Positions 1 through 8,815 of a stretch of 64,000 nt of DNA are shown here, piece by piece; positions within the stretch are counted from its first letter, which is position 1; each line of letters starts with the position of its first letter. The notes under the pieces were generated by a model. The model was not told the DNA's origin. It worked only from the letters and a program-made list of their open reading frames with translations, and did not search any database. Made by a program: the position numbers and the translations under genes. Source of the stretch: Chloroflexota bacterium (GTDB taxonomy: Bacteria > Chloroflexota > UBA11872); contig JAJECS010000007.1 in NCBI GenBank assembly GCA_022821905.1, positions 1 through 64,000 on the forward strand. Reading direction: 5' to 3'.

Positions 1-140
1 GGTTATGGCCGAGGGTCTCCGACACCATCGCTTCCGCGAACGACGGTCGGCCCATATCCCGGTGCATACGCCCGCTCCTCAATCCTCCGCCTGGCGACAC
101 CCCATGGTCCGCCCCGCTCCTCGATTTATGCAAAGGTCTC

Positions 141-176
141 CTTTCGCGGGAATGACGGAGCGGAGAGGGATTCCAG
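141..176. repeat. Dispersed inverted-repeat fragment (GGAATGACGG...GGATTCC type)
   Basis: The stretch carries the halves CGCGGGAATGACGG and GGGATTCCAG, which resemble the repeat copies near 22903 and 42061. It lies just downstream of the small phage-like gene on the minus strand. It is noncoding and this copy is imperfect. Confidence 0.4.
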
Positions 177-197
177 AGGGTTTACGCCCGGGGCCCA

Positions 198-425
198 TCA
201 TTCGTCCCGCCATTGGGGCCGCTGGGCGTCGAGCCGCTCGCTGAAGGCGCTGCCGCGGTCGGCCAAACGCCGGCGCTGGCGTTCGAGCACCGCCTCGGCC
301 GCGTCGGCGGCTTCGCTGGCGTCGGGGGTCACCACGACCACCGGCGAGTGCGGCGTCGCGCCCCGGAACCGGTGCACCAGCCGCGCCCGTCGCTCGCGAG
401 GTATCCAGATGATCGGACCAGACAT
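198..425 (-). CDS. Small hypothetical protein downstream of the capsid-like gene
   Basis: This 75-residue protein has no family I recognise. It begins MSGPIIWIPRERR and continues into an Ala/Glu/Arg-rich helical second half, about residues 34-75. The ATG at 425 is supported by an AAAGGA ribosome-binding site about 8 bases upstream, of the same style as the capsid-like gene. It follows that gene on the same strand after a 261-base gap that holds a long palindrome. The position suggests a small virion or accessory protein of the capsid module, but this is inference from context. A longer overlapping reading frame on the same strand has no comparable ribosome-binding site and looks like a shadow. 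Confidence 0.5.
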   Translation of the reverse strand: MSGPIIWIPRERRARLVHRFRGATPHSPVVVVTPDASEAADAAEAVLERQRRRLADRGSAFSERLDAQRPQWRDE

Positions 426-612
426 GGACGTTTCCTTTCACAATCGGCGCCCTTCCGTAGGGGGCGTTCCTCGGACGTGGGTGGCGACCGGCGGACGCCC
501 ACCCGCCATTCCGCGCGCTGCAAGGCGTCTCGGATCGCTCATCCCGCGCCGGGGGAACCGGCGCTCGAGATTCCGCACGTCAGTTGGAATGACAGGCCCG
601 CGGGGCCGGGAG

Positions 613-640
613 GTAGGGGCGGTTCGCGAACCGCCCCTAC
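613..640. repeat. 28-bp perfect palindrome
   Basis: The palindrome GTAGGGGCGGTTCG / CGAACCGCCCCTAC has 14-bp arms and no spacer. It sits 47 bases past the stop codon of the capsid-like gene. It has no T-run on either side, so it is a repeat or RNA-stabilising hairpin rather than a classic intrinsic terminator. The flanks at 540-600 also carry pieces of the GGAATGACGG repeat. Confidence 0.75.
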
Positions 641-686
641 GCCGCGCCGGATTCGCTGCATGCGATCTCGGCCGCGGCCCCGCCGT

Positions 687-1541
687 TTAGCTGCTGGGCG
701 CCGCGGCGTCGAAGTACATCTCCACGCCCCAGGCGTCCTGGTACTCGGCGTAGCCGTAGTCGGCCACGACGTTGAGCTCCCAGGCACGCAGCGACGCGTC
801 GCGCTGACGCTCCACCGCCCAGTCCTTGAAGATCACCAGGACCAGCGCCTCGCGGGAGAACACCCCGCCCTTGGCGTCGTCGGCGTTGTCCACCGACAGG
901 TTGCCGGCCTGGAAGAGGTCGACCCCGAAGGCCCGCCCCACCCAGTGGTTCTCCAGCACCGTCTGCGAGATGCCGGTGGGCACCGGGTAGGTGCCGACGG
1001 GCGTGATGTCCGCCGCCAGGTCATGGGCCTGGTAGGGATGCAGCACGCCGAAGTAGGGCATGGGCGCCGGCTCGTCGGCCGCGTGCAGCCGCGAGACCGC
1101 GGCTCGCAAGTGACCCATCGTGATGGACTCGCCGGCCCCGCCCAACGAGGCGCCGAAGCCGTCGAGCAGCCCCAGCAGGTCCGCGTCCAGCTTCTTGGCC
1201 ACCGCGTCGCCCAGCACGCGGCCGGCGGCGCGGGCCATGTCCTCACGCGCCGTGCGCAGCGCGCGGTCCGTGATCACGATCTGCGCGCCAACCTCGGCCG
1301 GCGTGATCGTGACCTTGGTGGTCGCCAGCGTCTGCGGGTTGGTCATATCCACGCCCTCGGTGAGGGCGCCGGCCGTGACCGTGCCGAACTTGGGAATCTC
1401 CAAGGTGTCGCCGGCGCCGCGGCTGACGCGGTAGGTGCGCACCAGCGGCTCCATCACCGTGCGATGCATCTGGGTCCGGCGCGCTTCGGCGATCACCGTG
1501 TCGACGACGTCTCCAATCGAGGCGCCCGTCGTAATCGCCAT
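687..1541 (-). CDS. Phage-like major capsid protein
   Basis: This 284-residue protein looks like an HK97-fold-type major coat protein. It has an N-terminal helical stretch starting MAITTGASIGDVVDT. A middle section with LEIPKFGTVTAGALTEGVDM and VTITPAEVGAQIVITDRAL is typical of phage coat proteins, and it ends with a domain containing YGYAEYQDAWG. The ATG at 1541 is preceded by AAGGAG at ideal spacing, which rules out the longer in-frame extension. No protease, scaffold or tail gene is next to it. A candidate promoter lies at 1912-1940, leaving a leader of about 370 bases. Portal and terminase genes lie 10 kb away on the same strand under a similar promoter. The capsid family call is from motif resemblance only; the gene could be a prophage remnant, a gene-transfer-agent part or a domesticated shell protein. 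Confidence 0.7.
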   Translation of the reverse strand: MAITTGASIGDVVDTVIAEARRTQMHRTVMEPLVRTYRVSRGAGDTLEIPKFGTVTAGALTEGVDMTNPQTLATTKVTITPAEVGAQIVITDRALRTAREDMARAAGRVLGDAVAKKLDADLLGLLDGFGASLGGAGESITMGHLRAAVSRLHAADEPAPMPYFGVLHPYQAHDLAADITPVGTYPVPTGISQTVLENHWVGRAFGVDLFQAGNLSVDNADDAKGGVFSREALVLVIFKDWAVERQRDASLRAWELNVVADYGYAEYQDAWGVEMYFDAAAPSS

Positions 1542-1911
1542 GGACTCTCCTTTCACGCCTCGAACGGGCGTCATGGGAGCGATGAGCGCTCGCCGCGCGG
1601 ATGCGGGAGACGAACCCCTGCGTGTGGGCGTCCCGAAGGCGGCGACCGGGGCACCGGACCGGACTCCTGCCGGTGATGCCGCCGGACCGCCGCCTTCCAG
1701 CCGCGCGGAAGCGTGCGGCGCCTGTCGATCGGGACGCCGGAGCGCCGGCGCCGGTCCGCACGGGCGTCCATCCGCCTTGTGAGGCGCGTCCGCCGCCTGC
1801 GGGCCGGCCCGGCGGCGCCGGGCGCCGACCGAGGCGCACACTCACGGGACCCGCTCGCGCGGCTCCGGGTCCGGAGCGCCGGGCGCATCCGCGTGTGTGC
1901 TTACATGGAGA
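1542..1911. other. Long untranslated leader / intergenic region
   Basis: This GC-rich stretch lies between the capsid-like start codon and its candidate promoter. Reading frames here have Arg/Pro/Ala-rich compositions typical of noncoding high-GC DNA, and none has a convincing ribosome-binding site. It probably is the 5' leader of the capsid-like mRNA. I see no RNA family in it. Confidence 0.4.
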
Positions 1912-1940
1912 ACTCTACGTTACTTTAGTAACGTATGCAA
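1912..1940 (-). promoter_or_regulatory. Promoter with palindromic operator in the spacer (capsid module)
   Basis: On the minus strand the elements are TTGCAT (1940-1935), a 17-base spacer and TAGAGT (1917-1912). The spacer is filled by the perfect inverted repeat ACGTTAC-TTTA-GTAACGT (1917-1934 on the plus strand). The same core CGTTAC-N4-GTAACG recurs at 14859-14874 in front of the portal gene. A dimeric repressor or activator site is the likely reading. The -35 and -10 boxes are individually weak, so the palindrome is the firmer part. Confidence 0.55.
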
Positions 1941-2018
1941 ATGGAGTACGGGACGGTCGCAGGGACTTCTCGCGCCGATGAGGCTTCGGAAAGCTGGCGC
2001 CGGTGCCTCGTCAGACGT

Positions 2019-2086
2019 CGGGGCAGGGTTGCAACCTGCCCCGACCGGAATCTATGTTCGGTGGCCCACGCTGCGTGCAGCGTGGG
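2019..2086. repeat. Two adjacent palindromic repeats
   Basis: CGGGGCAGG-N7-CCTGCCCCG spans 2019-2043. CCCACGCTGC-GT-GCAGCGTGGG spans 2065-2086. The second belongs to a family of similar palindromes seen at 21194, 31847 and 36748, usually flanked by GGTGG or GCCACC. The arrangement is like a REP/BIME cluster upstream of the vapBC-like pair. Confidence 0.65.
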
Positions 2087-2201
2087 AGTGCCTCTTCAGG
2101 CCAGGACGCGCGATTCGCAAGCCGGCTCTACCTGGAAGGGGAGAGGCTAGTCGGTTGATGCTGTTATACTATCGTTTTGATATCACCTACTGGGAAGCAC
2201 C

Positions 2202-2444
2202 ATGCGGCAGATTGCGCTGCGGGGAATTCCGGACGACCTGCACCGTGAACTGAAGGCGGCGGCAGCCCGTAACCATCGCAGCCTGAACGGCGAGATCCTG
2301 GCGCGCCTCTCGGCTTCCGTACGCCCCGGCACCGCGAACATACCAGCGCTGCTGGCGAGGATTCGACAGCGGCACGAGACCGTGGGCCCGGTCGACCTCA
2401 GCGAGGCGGCACTGCGAGAGTTGCGAAACGCCGGTCGCCCGTGA
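2202..2444 (+). CDS. Ribbon-helix-helix antitoxin (FitA/VapB type)
   Basis: This 80-residue protein has an N-terminal Arc/MetJ-type motif, IALRGIPDDLHRELKAAAARN followed by SLNGEILARL. That pattern is typical of FitA-like antitoxins. Its C-terminal tail would thread into the partner PIN toxin. The ATG at 2202 follows GGAAGC. An AT-rich patch just upstream contains TATACT at 2165-2170, a candidate -10 box, but I see no good -35. The stop codon overlaps the toxin start as GTGA, so translation is coupled. The likely role is neutralising the toxin and repressing its own promoter, inferred from the family. Confidence 0.8.
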   Translation: MRQIALRGIPDDLHRELKAAAARNHRSLNGEILARLSASVRPGTANIPALLARIRQRHETVGPVDLSEAALRELRNAGRP

Positions 2445-2839
2445 TTGTGGTCGACACGAACATCATGGTCTTTCTGCTGGTCGGCGGACCAAGCGGGCCT
2501 GACGCAACACAGCTCCTGGAGCGGGATCCCATGTGGGCGGCACCCGGAATCCTGGTCAGCGAGCTGCGCAACGTGCTGGTGGGTTTCGTGCGGCGGGACG
2601 CGCTGTCGCCGGAGCATGCTGAGGTGATGTGCGCGGACGCGGCGGAGGTGCTCGGCGATCGTCTGTTCACGGTTCCGAGCAGTAACGTCTTGGACACAGC
2701 GCTGGCCTGTGGACTGAGTGCCTACGACGCTGAGTTCGTGGTCTTGGCACGGCAATTCGATGTCCCGCTGGTGACCGCTGACCGAGAGATCCTGCGTTCC
2801 GCCACGGACGTTGCGGTCTCGCTAGCCGACCTGTCGTAG
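2441..2839 (+). CDS. PIN-domain toxin (VapC family)
   Basis: This 132-residue PIN-domain ribonuclease is the toxin partner of the preceding antitoxin. Visible PIN acidic residues are VDTNIMV (Asp4), SELRNVL (Glu in the middle), and YDAEFVVLA with TADREI near the end, the usual four-acid metal site. The gene starts with GTG overlapping the antitoxin stop. Family members cleave tRNA, rRNA or mRNA; the target here is unknown. The metal-site residues look intact, so it is probably functional. The sulfatase gene begins 23 bases downstream. Confidence 0.85.
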   Translation: MIVVDTNIMVFLLVGGPSGPDATQLLERDPMWAAPGILVSELRNVLVGFVRRDALSPEHAEVMCADAAEVLGDRLFTVPSSNVLDTALACGLSAYDAEFVVLARQFDVPLVTADREILRSATDVAVSLADLS

Positions 2840-2862
2840 CGATCCCGCGCCGAGGAGCCCCA

Positions 2863-4317
2863 ATGCAACCCCAAAACCTGCTCGTCATCATGTCGGACCA
2901 GCACAACGCGCGCGTGCTCGGCTGCGCCGGGCATCCGGTGGTCCAGACGCCGCATCTCGACGCGCTGGCGGCCCGCGGCACGCGCTTCACCAACGCCTCG
3001 TGCAACATTCCCATCTGCGTGCCGTCGCGGGCCAGCTTCCTCACCGGGCGCTACGGCCACCAGATCGGCGCCTGGGACAACGCCATGCCCTACACCGGCG
3101 AGGCGGCGCCAGGCTGGGGCCACCGGCTGGGCGCCAACGGCCACCACGTCACCACCATCGGCAAGCTGCACTACCGCAACACGCGCGACGACATTGGCTT
3201 GCCGGACCAGCGCATTCCCATGCACGTGATGTTCGAGCGTGGCGACGCATTCGGCTCGATCCGCTGGGACATGCCGCCCGCGCGCCACCAGCTCGGAAAC
3301 ATCCACGCGTCCGGCCCGGGCGATTCGGAATACCTGCGCTATGACGCCACGATCGCCGACGAGGCCTGCGCCTGGTTGCGGGACGAGTCTGGACGGCACT
3401 CCGAGCCGTGGTGCCTCTTCGTCTCCTTTACGCTGCCGCACTTTCCCCTGATCGCACCGCCGGCCGACTACGCGCGCTATCCGCTGGACGACGTGCCGCT
3501 GCCGATCCAGTGGCAGCCCGACGAGTGGCCGGACCATCCGCACGTGTCGGCGTTCCGCAAGGCGCGCGTGCAAACCCCCGACGAATTCCCGGGCGGGGAG
3601 CCCACGCGCCGCGCGATCGCCGCTTACCTGGGGATGTGCACCTACCTGGACCGGCAGATCGGGCGCGTGCTGCACGCGCTGGAGGTCTGCGGGCTGGCCG
3701 AGGACACTCGCGTGATCTACACCAGCGACCACGGCGAAACCCTGGGCGACTACGGCCTGTGGGGCAAGAGCGTGATGTATGACAGCGCCGTGGCCGCGCC
3801 GCTGATCCTGGCCGGACCGGACGTGCCGGCCGGCGCAGTGCGCGACGTGAGCGTCTCGCTGGTGGACGCCTTTCCGACGATCTGCGAGGGCGTCGGCGTG
3901 CCGCTCGAAGCCGCCGACGCGGACCTGCCCGGCATGTCGCTGTGGCCGCTGGCGCGCGGCGAGGGACCGGCGTCCCGTACGACGTTTGCCGAGTACCACG
4001 CCAGCGGTTCGGTGTCGGGCGCCTTCATGCTGCGCGATGAGCGCTGGAAATACGTGCACTATCACGGCTTCCCGCCGCAGCTCTTCGACCTGGCCAACGA
4101 CCCGGAGGAGCGCCGCGACCTGGCGGGCGATCCGTCATACGCCGCCCACCTTCAGCGGTTCGAGGCGCAGCTGCGCACGATCGTCGATCCCGAGGCAGTT
4201 GAGGCCGAGGCCAAGGCGGCCCAGCGCCGGCTGGTGGAGCACCGCGGCGGCGAGGCCGCCGTGCGCGCTGCCGGCGCCCAGATCAACTTCACTCGCGCGC
4301 CGGATCAGTTCCTGTAG
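2863..4317 (+). CDS. Sulfatase (arylsulfatase/choline-sulfatase type)
   Basis: This 484-residue enzyme hydrolyses sulfate esters. The N-terminal metal site appears as LLVIMSDQH. The signature Cys52-Val-Pro-Ser-Arg is the site converted to formylglycine by a maturase, followed by ASFLTGRYG. A later YTSDHGETLGDYGLWGK supplies further metal and sulfate ligands. No signal peptide is visible, so it is probably cytoplasmic. The ATG at 2863 follows GAGGAG. The C-terminus carries the usual subdomain (WKYVHYHGFPPQLFDL). The substrate cannot be read from the sequence; sulfated glycans or small sulfate esters are plausible. No maturase gene is present in the window. Confidence 0.9.
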   Translation: MQPQNLLVIMSDQHNARVLGCAGHPVVQTPHLDALAARGTRFTNASCNIPICVPSRASFLTGRYGHQIGAWDNAMPYTGEAAPGWGHRLGANGHHVTTIGKLHYRNTRDDIGLPDQRIPMHVMFERGDAFGSIRWDMPPARHQLGNIHASGPGDSEYLRYDATIADEACAWLRDESGRHSEPWCLFVSFTLPHFPLIAPPADYARYPLDDVPLPIQWQPDEWPDHPHVSAFRKARVQTPDEFPGGEPTRRAIAAYLGMCTYLDRQIGRVLHALEVCGLAEDTRVIYTSDHGETLGDYGLWGKSVMYDSAVAAPLILAGPDVPAGAVRDVSVSLVDAFPTICEGVGVPLEAADADLPGMSLWPLARGEGPASRTTFAEYHASGSVSGAFMLRDERWKYVHYHGFPPQLFDLANDPEERRDLAGDPSYAAHLQRFEAQLRTIVDPEAVEAEAKAAQRRLVEHRGGEAAVRAAGAQINFTRAPDQFL

Positions 4318-4510
4318 GCGAGAATCGTGCTGGGTCGCGCACCACGCTGGAACTTCGCCGCGCTAGATACGCGTTCCAGCGACGGGAGCGGCGGTCTCGG
4401 CGGATTCGATGCGCCGTGCGGCCGGCCGCTGTAGCCTCAACGATCCGCCGCGTTCCCTCGAGCGCTCAACCCACACCAGTGGATCCTGACATGCTCCGCC
4501 CCCTCACTTG

Positions 4511-5932
4511 ATGATGGGAATTGCCGTTTGGCAAGTGGTGGGGTGGACGGCACGGCTGCTCCTGCTGGGCCTCGTGATCTTTTGGTGGGGCGGATATGTG
4601 GCGACGCACTTGTTCAGCCTCGCGTTCCCGGAGCTGCTCCGGCCCTCGAACCCGACGCTCGGCCGGCTGGACGCCAACAGCGAAGGGACGATCGCGAACG
4701 CGGTTTCCGCCGCGACATTGGCGAGCGTGACGCTGCTGGCGCTCGCCACGGCTGTCGTCAGCCGCCGTCGCTCGGCCGGCTGGATCACCGTCGGGGGATG
4801 GGCCGCGCTGGCGCTCACGACGGCGGTTTTGGCCTATATCGAGCTCTTGGTCGTCAAGCGAGGCAGTCCAATCCCGGTTTTTGCGTACGCGGGCCGCCTC
4901 GGCCTCCCATGGCCCGTCCTCGTGAGTCCGCTGGTCGTCATCTTTCTGCTGGCGATGTGGCTCTTTATCCGCCGGGGTTTGGTCACGCAGCCGGCCCGCG
5001 CGCCACTGACGCTTGGAATCGCCTGCTGGGTGTTTGCGCTCGTGCACGATGCGCTCGATGCAGGTCTGTTCGCCGAGCGAGCGGCGGCGACTGCCTATGT
5101 GCCCGAAGAAACCTTGGAGTTCGGCGGAGCCCTCCTGATCGGGCTGAGCGCCGTCATCGCCCTGCGCCACGGCCGTCCGCCGCCATATCCCCTGTTCGGC
5201 GGCCGCTGGCGCCGCTCGCTCGTCGGGTCGCTCGCGACGGTCGTGGTGCTTGGCGGCCTCGCGGCGGTTTTTCTCTTCCGGGCGCCGCTGGTTGAGGCAC
5301 CGGCGGCCCACATGCGTGCCGGCGCCTTCGGCGTGATCCTCGCCGACCAGGAAGCCGTCGTTCAGGAAATCCGCATGCCCGCCACGCCCGTGCAGCGCCT
5401 CAGACTCCTGCTGTCCAACTGTCAGTCATCCGGTCCTCCGGGAACTATCGCGGTTCGCGTCGCACCCATCGAGACGGCCGACCGTATCCTCGCCGAGGGG
5501 TCGGTCCAGGTTCCCGCGGGAGACTGCCCGCGCTGGTACGACATCGAGCTCCTGCCGCCACTCACCGCAGCCGAGGGCGAGGCGCTGGCCCTGCAGGTGT
5601 CGGCCGTGGTCGCCCCGGGCGCCGAGCTTCGCGTGGGCGCCACCAAGGGCGACCGCTATCCCGATGGGCGGCTATGGGTCAATGGCGCCCTGGCTTGGCC
5701 GGATCAAAATCTGGAGTTTGTCGCCTACGGTGCGCCCGACCCCACGTGGAGCAAGCTGCTGGCCATTCGGCGGCTGCTCGCCACCGACATCCGCTGGTGG
5801 CTGCTGACCGCCGATCTGGGCATCGCGCTGACCCTAGTCGCCTTCATTCCAGCTCTTCTCCTGGCAAGTATCCGCCCGCGCGCTCAGGACGCGCCCGGAT
5901 CGCCCGACAGCCACCGCCCAACCACCCCATGA
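4511..5932 (+). CDS. Multi-pass membrane protein with extracytoplasmic domain, copy A
   Basis: I do not recognise the family. The protein is about 473 residues. About seven hydrophobic segments occupy residues 8-270, starting with TARLLLLGLVIFWWGGYVA. A soluble, probably outside-facing beta-type domain follows, about residues 275-430, with GDCPRWYDIELLPPLTAAEG and LWVNGALAWPDQNLEFVAYG. A final transmembrane helix near 440-465 ends the protein. The start is ambiguous because TTG-ATG-ATG lie in a row at 4508-4516. Its stop overlaps the start of copy B (ATGA). The two copies are obvious tandem duplicates, aligned end to end. The C-terminal domain resembles the exposed domains found on some membrane glycosyltransferases, and a GT-C enzyme lies next door, so a cell-surface polysaccharide role is a guess. 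Confidence 0.75.
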   Translation: MMGIAVWQVVGWTARLLLLGLVIFWWGGYVATHLFSLAFPELLRPSNPTLGRLDANSEGTIANAVSAATLASVTLLALATAVVSRRRSAGWITVGGWAALALTTAVLAYIELLVVKRGSPIPVFAYAGRLGLPWPVLVSPLVVIFLLAMWLFIRRGLVTQPARAPLTLGIACWVFALVHDALDAGLFAERAAATAYVPEETLEFGGALLIGLSAVIALRHGRPPPYPLFGGRWRRSLVGSLATVVVLGGLAAVFLFRAPLVEAPAAHMRAGAFGVILADQEAVVQEIRMPATPVQRLRLLLSNCQSSGPPGTIAVRVAPIETADRILAEGSVQVPAGDCPRWYDIELLPPLTAAEGEALALQVSAVVAPGAELRVGATKGDRYPDGRLWVNGALAWPDQNLEFVAYGAPDPTWSKLLAIRRLLATDIRWWLLTADLGIALTLVAFIPALLLASIRPRAQDAPGSPDSHRPTTP

Positions 5933-7350
5933 CCCGACGCGCCATCTGGCAACTGGTGGAGTGGACGGCACGGCTGCTCCTGCTGGGCGCGGTGATCTTC
6001 TGGTGGGGCGGATATGTCGCGACGCACCTCTTTAGCCTGGCGTTCCCGGAACTGCTTCCGCCCTGGGACCCCACCCTGGGCCGGCTGGACGCCGACAACG
6101 AAGGCACGATTGCGAACTCCGTGTCCGCCGCCGGCTTGGCGTGCGTGACGGGGCTTGCGCTCGCGGCGGCCGGCGTCAGCTTCCGCCGCTCGGACGGCTG
6201 GATTGCCGTCGGCGGGTGGGCCGCGCTGGCCCTGACGACCGCGGCCTTGACCTTCGAGGAGCTCGCCGAGTTCAAGGAGCGAGGACCAATCTCCCTCTTC
6301 GACCAAGCCGGACGCGTGGGCCTCCCGTGGCCCGTTCTGGTGAGTCCGCTGGTCGCCATTTTCGTGCTGGCGATGTGGCTCTTTGTCCGCAAGGGTTTGG
6401 GGACGCGGGCGGTCCGCGCGCCGCTGACGCTTGGAATCGCCTGCTGGGTGTTTGCGCTCGTGCAGGAGGCGATCGGGCGATGGATGCCCACCGGCGGAGC
6501 GGTGACGCTGGGGTATGTGCTGGAAGAAACGGCGGAGTTCAGCGGGACCCTGCTGATTGGGCTCGGTGCGGTCGGCGTGTTGCGCGATGGCCGCCCACCG
6601 CCGTTTCCCCTATTCGGCGGCCGCTGGCGTCGCTCGCTCGTTGGGTCACTGGCGGCGCTGGCCATTCTTGGAAGCCTCGCGCTCGCGTTCCTGTTCCGTG
6701 CCCCACTGATCGAGGCGCTGGCCCCCTATACGCGTTCCGGCGCCTTCGAAGTGCCCCTCGGCCGCCAGGAAGCCCTGGTCCAGGAGTTCCGCATGCCGGC
6801 CACGCCCGTGCAGAGCCTGGGACTCCTGCTCTTCAATTGCGAGCGGGCCGGCGATGGGGGAGCGGTCACGGTGCGGGTCACACCCACTGACACGCCCGAC
6901 CGCACCCTTGCCGAAGGGTCGATCGAGGTCCCGGTGGGCGACTGCCCACGCTGGAAGACCGTCGAGCTCCTACCGCCACTCACCGCAGCGGAGGGCCAGC
7001 GGCTCGCCGCGCAAGTTGCGGTTGATGTCGAGCCTGGCGCGAATCTTGGCGTTGGTCTGACGAAAGGAGATCGCTACGAGGACGGCCGGCTCTGGGTCAA
7101 CGGCGAGCTGGCCTGGCCGGATCAGAACCTGGAATTCGTGGCCTACAGCGCGCCCGAGGCGACGCTCGGCAAGCTGGCCGCGATTTGGCGGCTCCTGACC
7201 ACCGATCCACGCTGGTGGCTGCTGGCGGCGGACCTTGTCATCGGGCTGACCGCGATCACGCTGATCCCGATCGTCCTCGTGGAGAGCGTTCGGTCGGGGC
7301 CGCCTGGCCGCGGGCGAGGGCCCCTGGGGCGCGGCCCGATCTCCACTTAG
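5929..7350 (+). CDS. Multi-pass membrane protein with extracytoplasmic domain, copy B
   Basis: This tandem paralog of the preceding gene is 473 residues long and has the same topology. It has about seven N-terminal helices, an outside beta-type domain with DCPRWKTVELLPPLTAAEG and LWVNGELAWPDQNLEFVAYS, and a last helix. The ATG at 5929 overlaps the stop of copy A by four bases, so the two are translationally coupled. Divergence is spread evenly, with more changes in helix-loop regions such as residues 100-115, while the outside domain core is well kept. Both copies look intact, so selection has kept two versions, perhaps as a heterodimer. Function unknown. Confidence 0.75.
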   Translation: MTRRAIWQLVEWTARLLLLGAVIFWWGGYVATHLFSLAFPELLPPWDPTLGRLDADNEGTIANSVSAAGLACVTGLALAAAGVSFRRSDGWIAVGGWAALALTTAALTFEELAEFKERGPISLFDQAGRVGLPWPVLVSPLVAIFVLAMWLFVRKGLGTRAVRAPLTLGIACWVFALVQEAIGRWMPTGGAVTLGYVLEETAEFSGTLLIGLGAVGVLRDGRPPPFPLFGGRWRRSLVGSLAALAILGSLALAFLFRAPLIEALAPYTRSGAFEVPLGRQEALVQEFRMPATPVQSLGLLLFNCERAGDGGAVTVRVTPTDTPDRTLAEGSIEVPVGDCPRWKTVELLPPLTAAEGQRLAAQVAVDVEPGANLGVGLTKGDRYEDGRLWVNGELAWPDQNLEFVAYSAPEATLGKLAAIWRLLTTDPRWWLLAADLVIGLTAITLIPIVLVESVRSGPPGRGRGPLGRGPIST

Positions 7351-7351
7351 C

Positions 7352-8815
7352 TCAGCCGCCGCGGCGGCGCCAGGCCTCGCCTGCGCCGCGGGTCTCGACC
7401 GCCCAGGCGAGGCCGAGAACCACGAGCAGTCCCGCCGCCAGCACCGCGATCGACCAAGGACCCAGGCGGTGCACCACGAAGAGATCGGGCCCGATGAATC
7501 CATCAACCCACTGGCGGGCCAGCCGCAGGTGGGCGCCGATGAGCGAGAAGTGGGGATTCCATTCGATTTGCTCCGGCCGCGCCCCGTGGTCCCAGAGATT
7601 GCGCCAGCCCGACTGGTAGTCGAACAGCACGCCCAGCACCGACAGACCCGTCGACCACGCCGCGAGCCCCAGCGTCGCCAGGCGCATGCCCAGCGTCGCC
7701 GACGCCGACTGAATCGCCAGCCCCACGCCGAGCGCCAGGAACGGCGTGACGGTGGTGAGATAGCGAGGGCCCCACGAGACGCCGCCGGACCAGTCGTCGA
7801 ATGACCCATAGCCGAGGATCGCCAGCACGATCAGCGCCAGCATCACCAGCCAGACCGGCCGACGCGACGTCGCGCCGAGGATCCCCCACAGCCCCACCGC
7901 GGCGACGGGCATGAAGACCAGCAGGCCAAAGCTGGGACTGGCCAGCACACCGAACATGCCGATATAGGCACGGTCCGTCTGCCAGAGGATCGACGCCGTC
8001 CGATAGCCGACATCGAAGAAGTCGCCGGTTCGGTAGAGGTTCCAGAGCCCGATGCCCGGGACGGCCACGACGGCCCACGCCGCGGCAAACGCCAGCCCGC
8101 GGGTCAGACCGACTCGCGACAGCCGCTCCCCGCCCAGCAGGCTCAACACACCGACCGCGGGCGCAAGGACCACGAACTCCGGCCGCGTCAGCGCGGCAAG
8201 TCCGGCGAGGACGCCGGCAAAGGTCCAGGCTCCAGCTCCCGATCGCGAGCCGGTGACCGCGACAAACGCCAGCACGCTGAACAGCGCGGCGAGCGGGATG
8301 TTGGCCAGTCCCTGGGCGTAGACCCAGAGGGGGCTGGCAAACGCCAGCACCAGCGCCGCCGCTGCGGCGTAGTGGGGCCGCAGGCCAAGATTGCGCCCCA
8401 GCAGAAACGTGGCACCCACCAGCAGGGCGGCAATCGGCGGCCCGTAGAGCAGCGCGGCCACCGGCCGCACCGCACTGGGTTGAGGAAACGTGGCCGACGG
8501 GGGCGGCGGCTTGGAATCAGTCCAGCGAGCCACCAGATAGGCCGGCGACATCCCCACCCACGACAGCAAGCCATACCGACCAGTGGTGCGGTCCATCGAC
8601 GAGTGCCGCAGCGTCAGCAGTTGCTCGCGAGGAAACGGCTGCTCGCCGGACAGATCGGCGCTGCCCGTTTCGACCAGCGCCCGGGCCGAGGCGTAGTTGG
8701 TGATCTCGTCGACGCTGTAGGCATGCGCCCCCGAGGAGAGCACATAGACCAGTCCCGCCAGCAGCGCCAGCGCCGCCGCGCGGGCGCCGTCGAGTCTCGA
8801 CGCGCCGCGCTCCAT
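7352..8815 (-). CDS. GT-C fold membrane glycosyltransferase (PMT/ArnT-like)
   Basis: This 487-residue protein has about ten or more transmembrane helices. The first outside loop contains AYSVDEITNYASARALVETG, an acidic signature like the catalytic loop of GT39/GT83 enzymes that transfer sugars from polyprenyl phosphate. The soluble C-terminal part is short. The ATG at 8815 was chosen because it begins just before the first helix. A longer in-frame extension is Arg/Ser-rich and has no hydrophobic segment. It converges with the tandem membrane proteins, two bases from copy B's stop. It probably glycosylates a lipid or protein at the outer face of the membrane; the acceptor is unknown. Confidence 0.75.
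   Translation of the reverse strand: MERGASRLDGARAAALALLAGLVYVLSSGAHAYSVDEITNYASARALVETGSADLSGEQPFPREQLLTLRHSSMDRTTGRYGLLSWVGMSPAYLVARWTDSKPPPPSATFPQPSAVRPVAALLYGPPIAALLVGATFLLGRNLGLRPHYAAAAALVLAFASPLWVYAQGLANIPLAALFSVLAFVAVTGSRSGAGAWTFAGVLAGLAALTRPEFVVLAPAVGVLSLLGGERLSRVGLTRGLAFAAAWAVVAVPGIGLWNLYRTGDFFDVGYRTASILWQTDRAYIGMFGVLASPSFGLLVFMPVAAVGLWGILGATSRRPVWLVMLALIVLAILGYGSFDDWSGGVSWGPRYLTTVTPFLALGVGLAIQSASATLGMRLATLGLAAWSTGLSVLGVLFDYQSGWRNLWDHGARPEQIEWNPHFSLIGAHLRLARQWVDGFIGPDLFVVHRLGPWSIAVLAAGLLVVLGLAWAVETRGAGEAWRRRGG

Noticed and set aside
213-1676. Long plus-strand frame antisense to the capsid-like gene
   Set aside because: It is Arg/Gly/Ala-rich with no family similarity and lies opposite a gene with a good ribosome-binding site. 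It is a high-GC shadow.
2165-2170. TATACT as a full promoter for the vapBC-like pair
   Set aside because: There is no acceptable -35 element at 16-18 bases, so only the -10-like box is mentioned in the gene entry.
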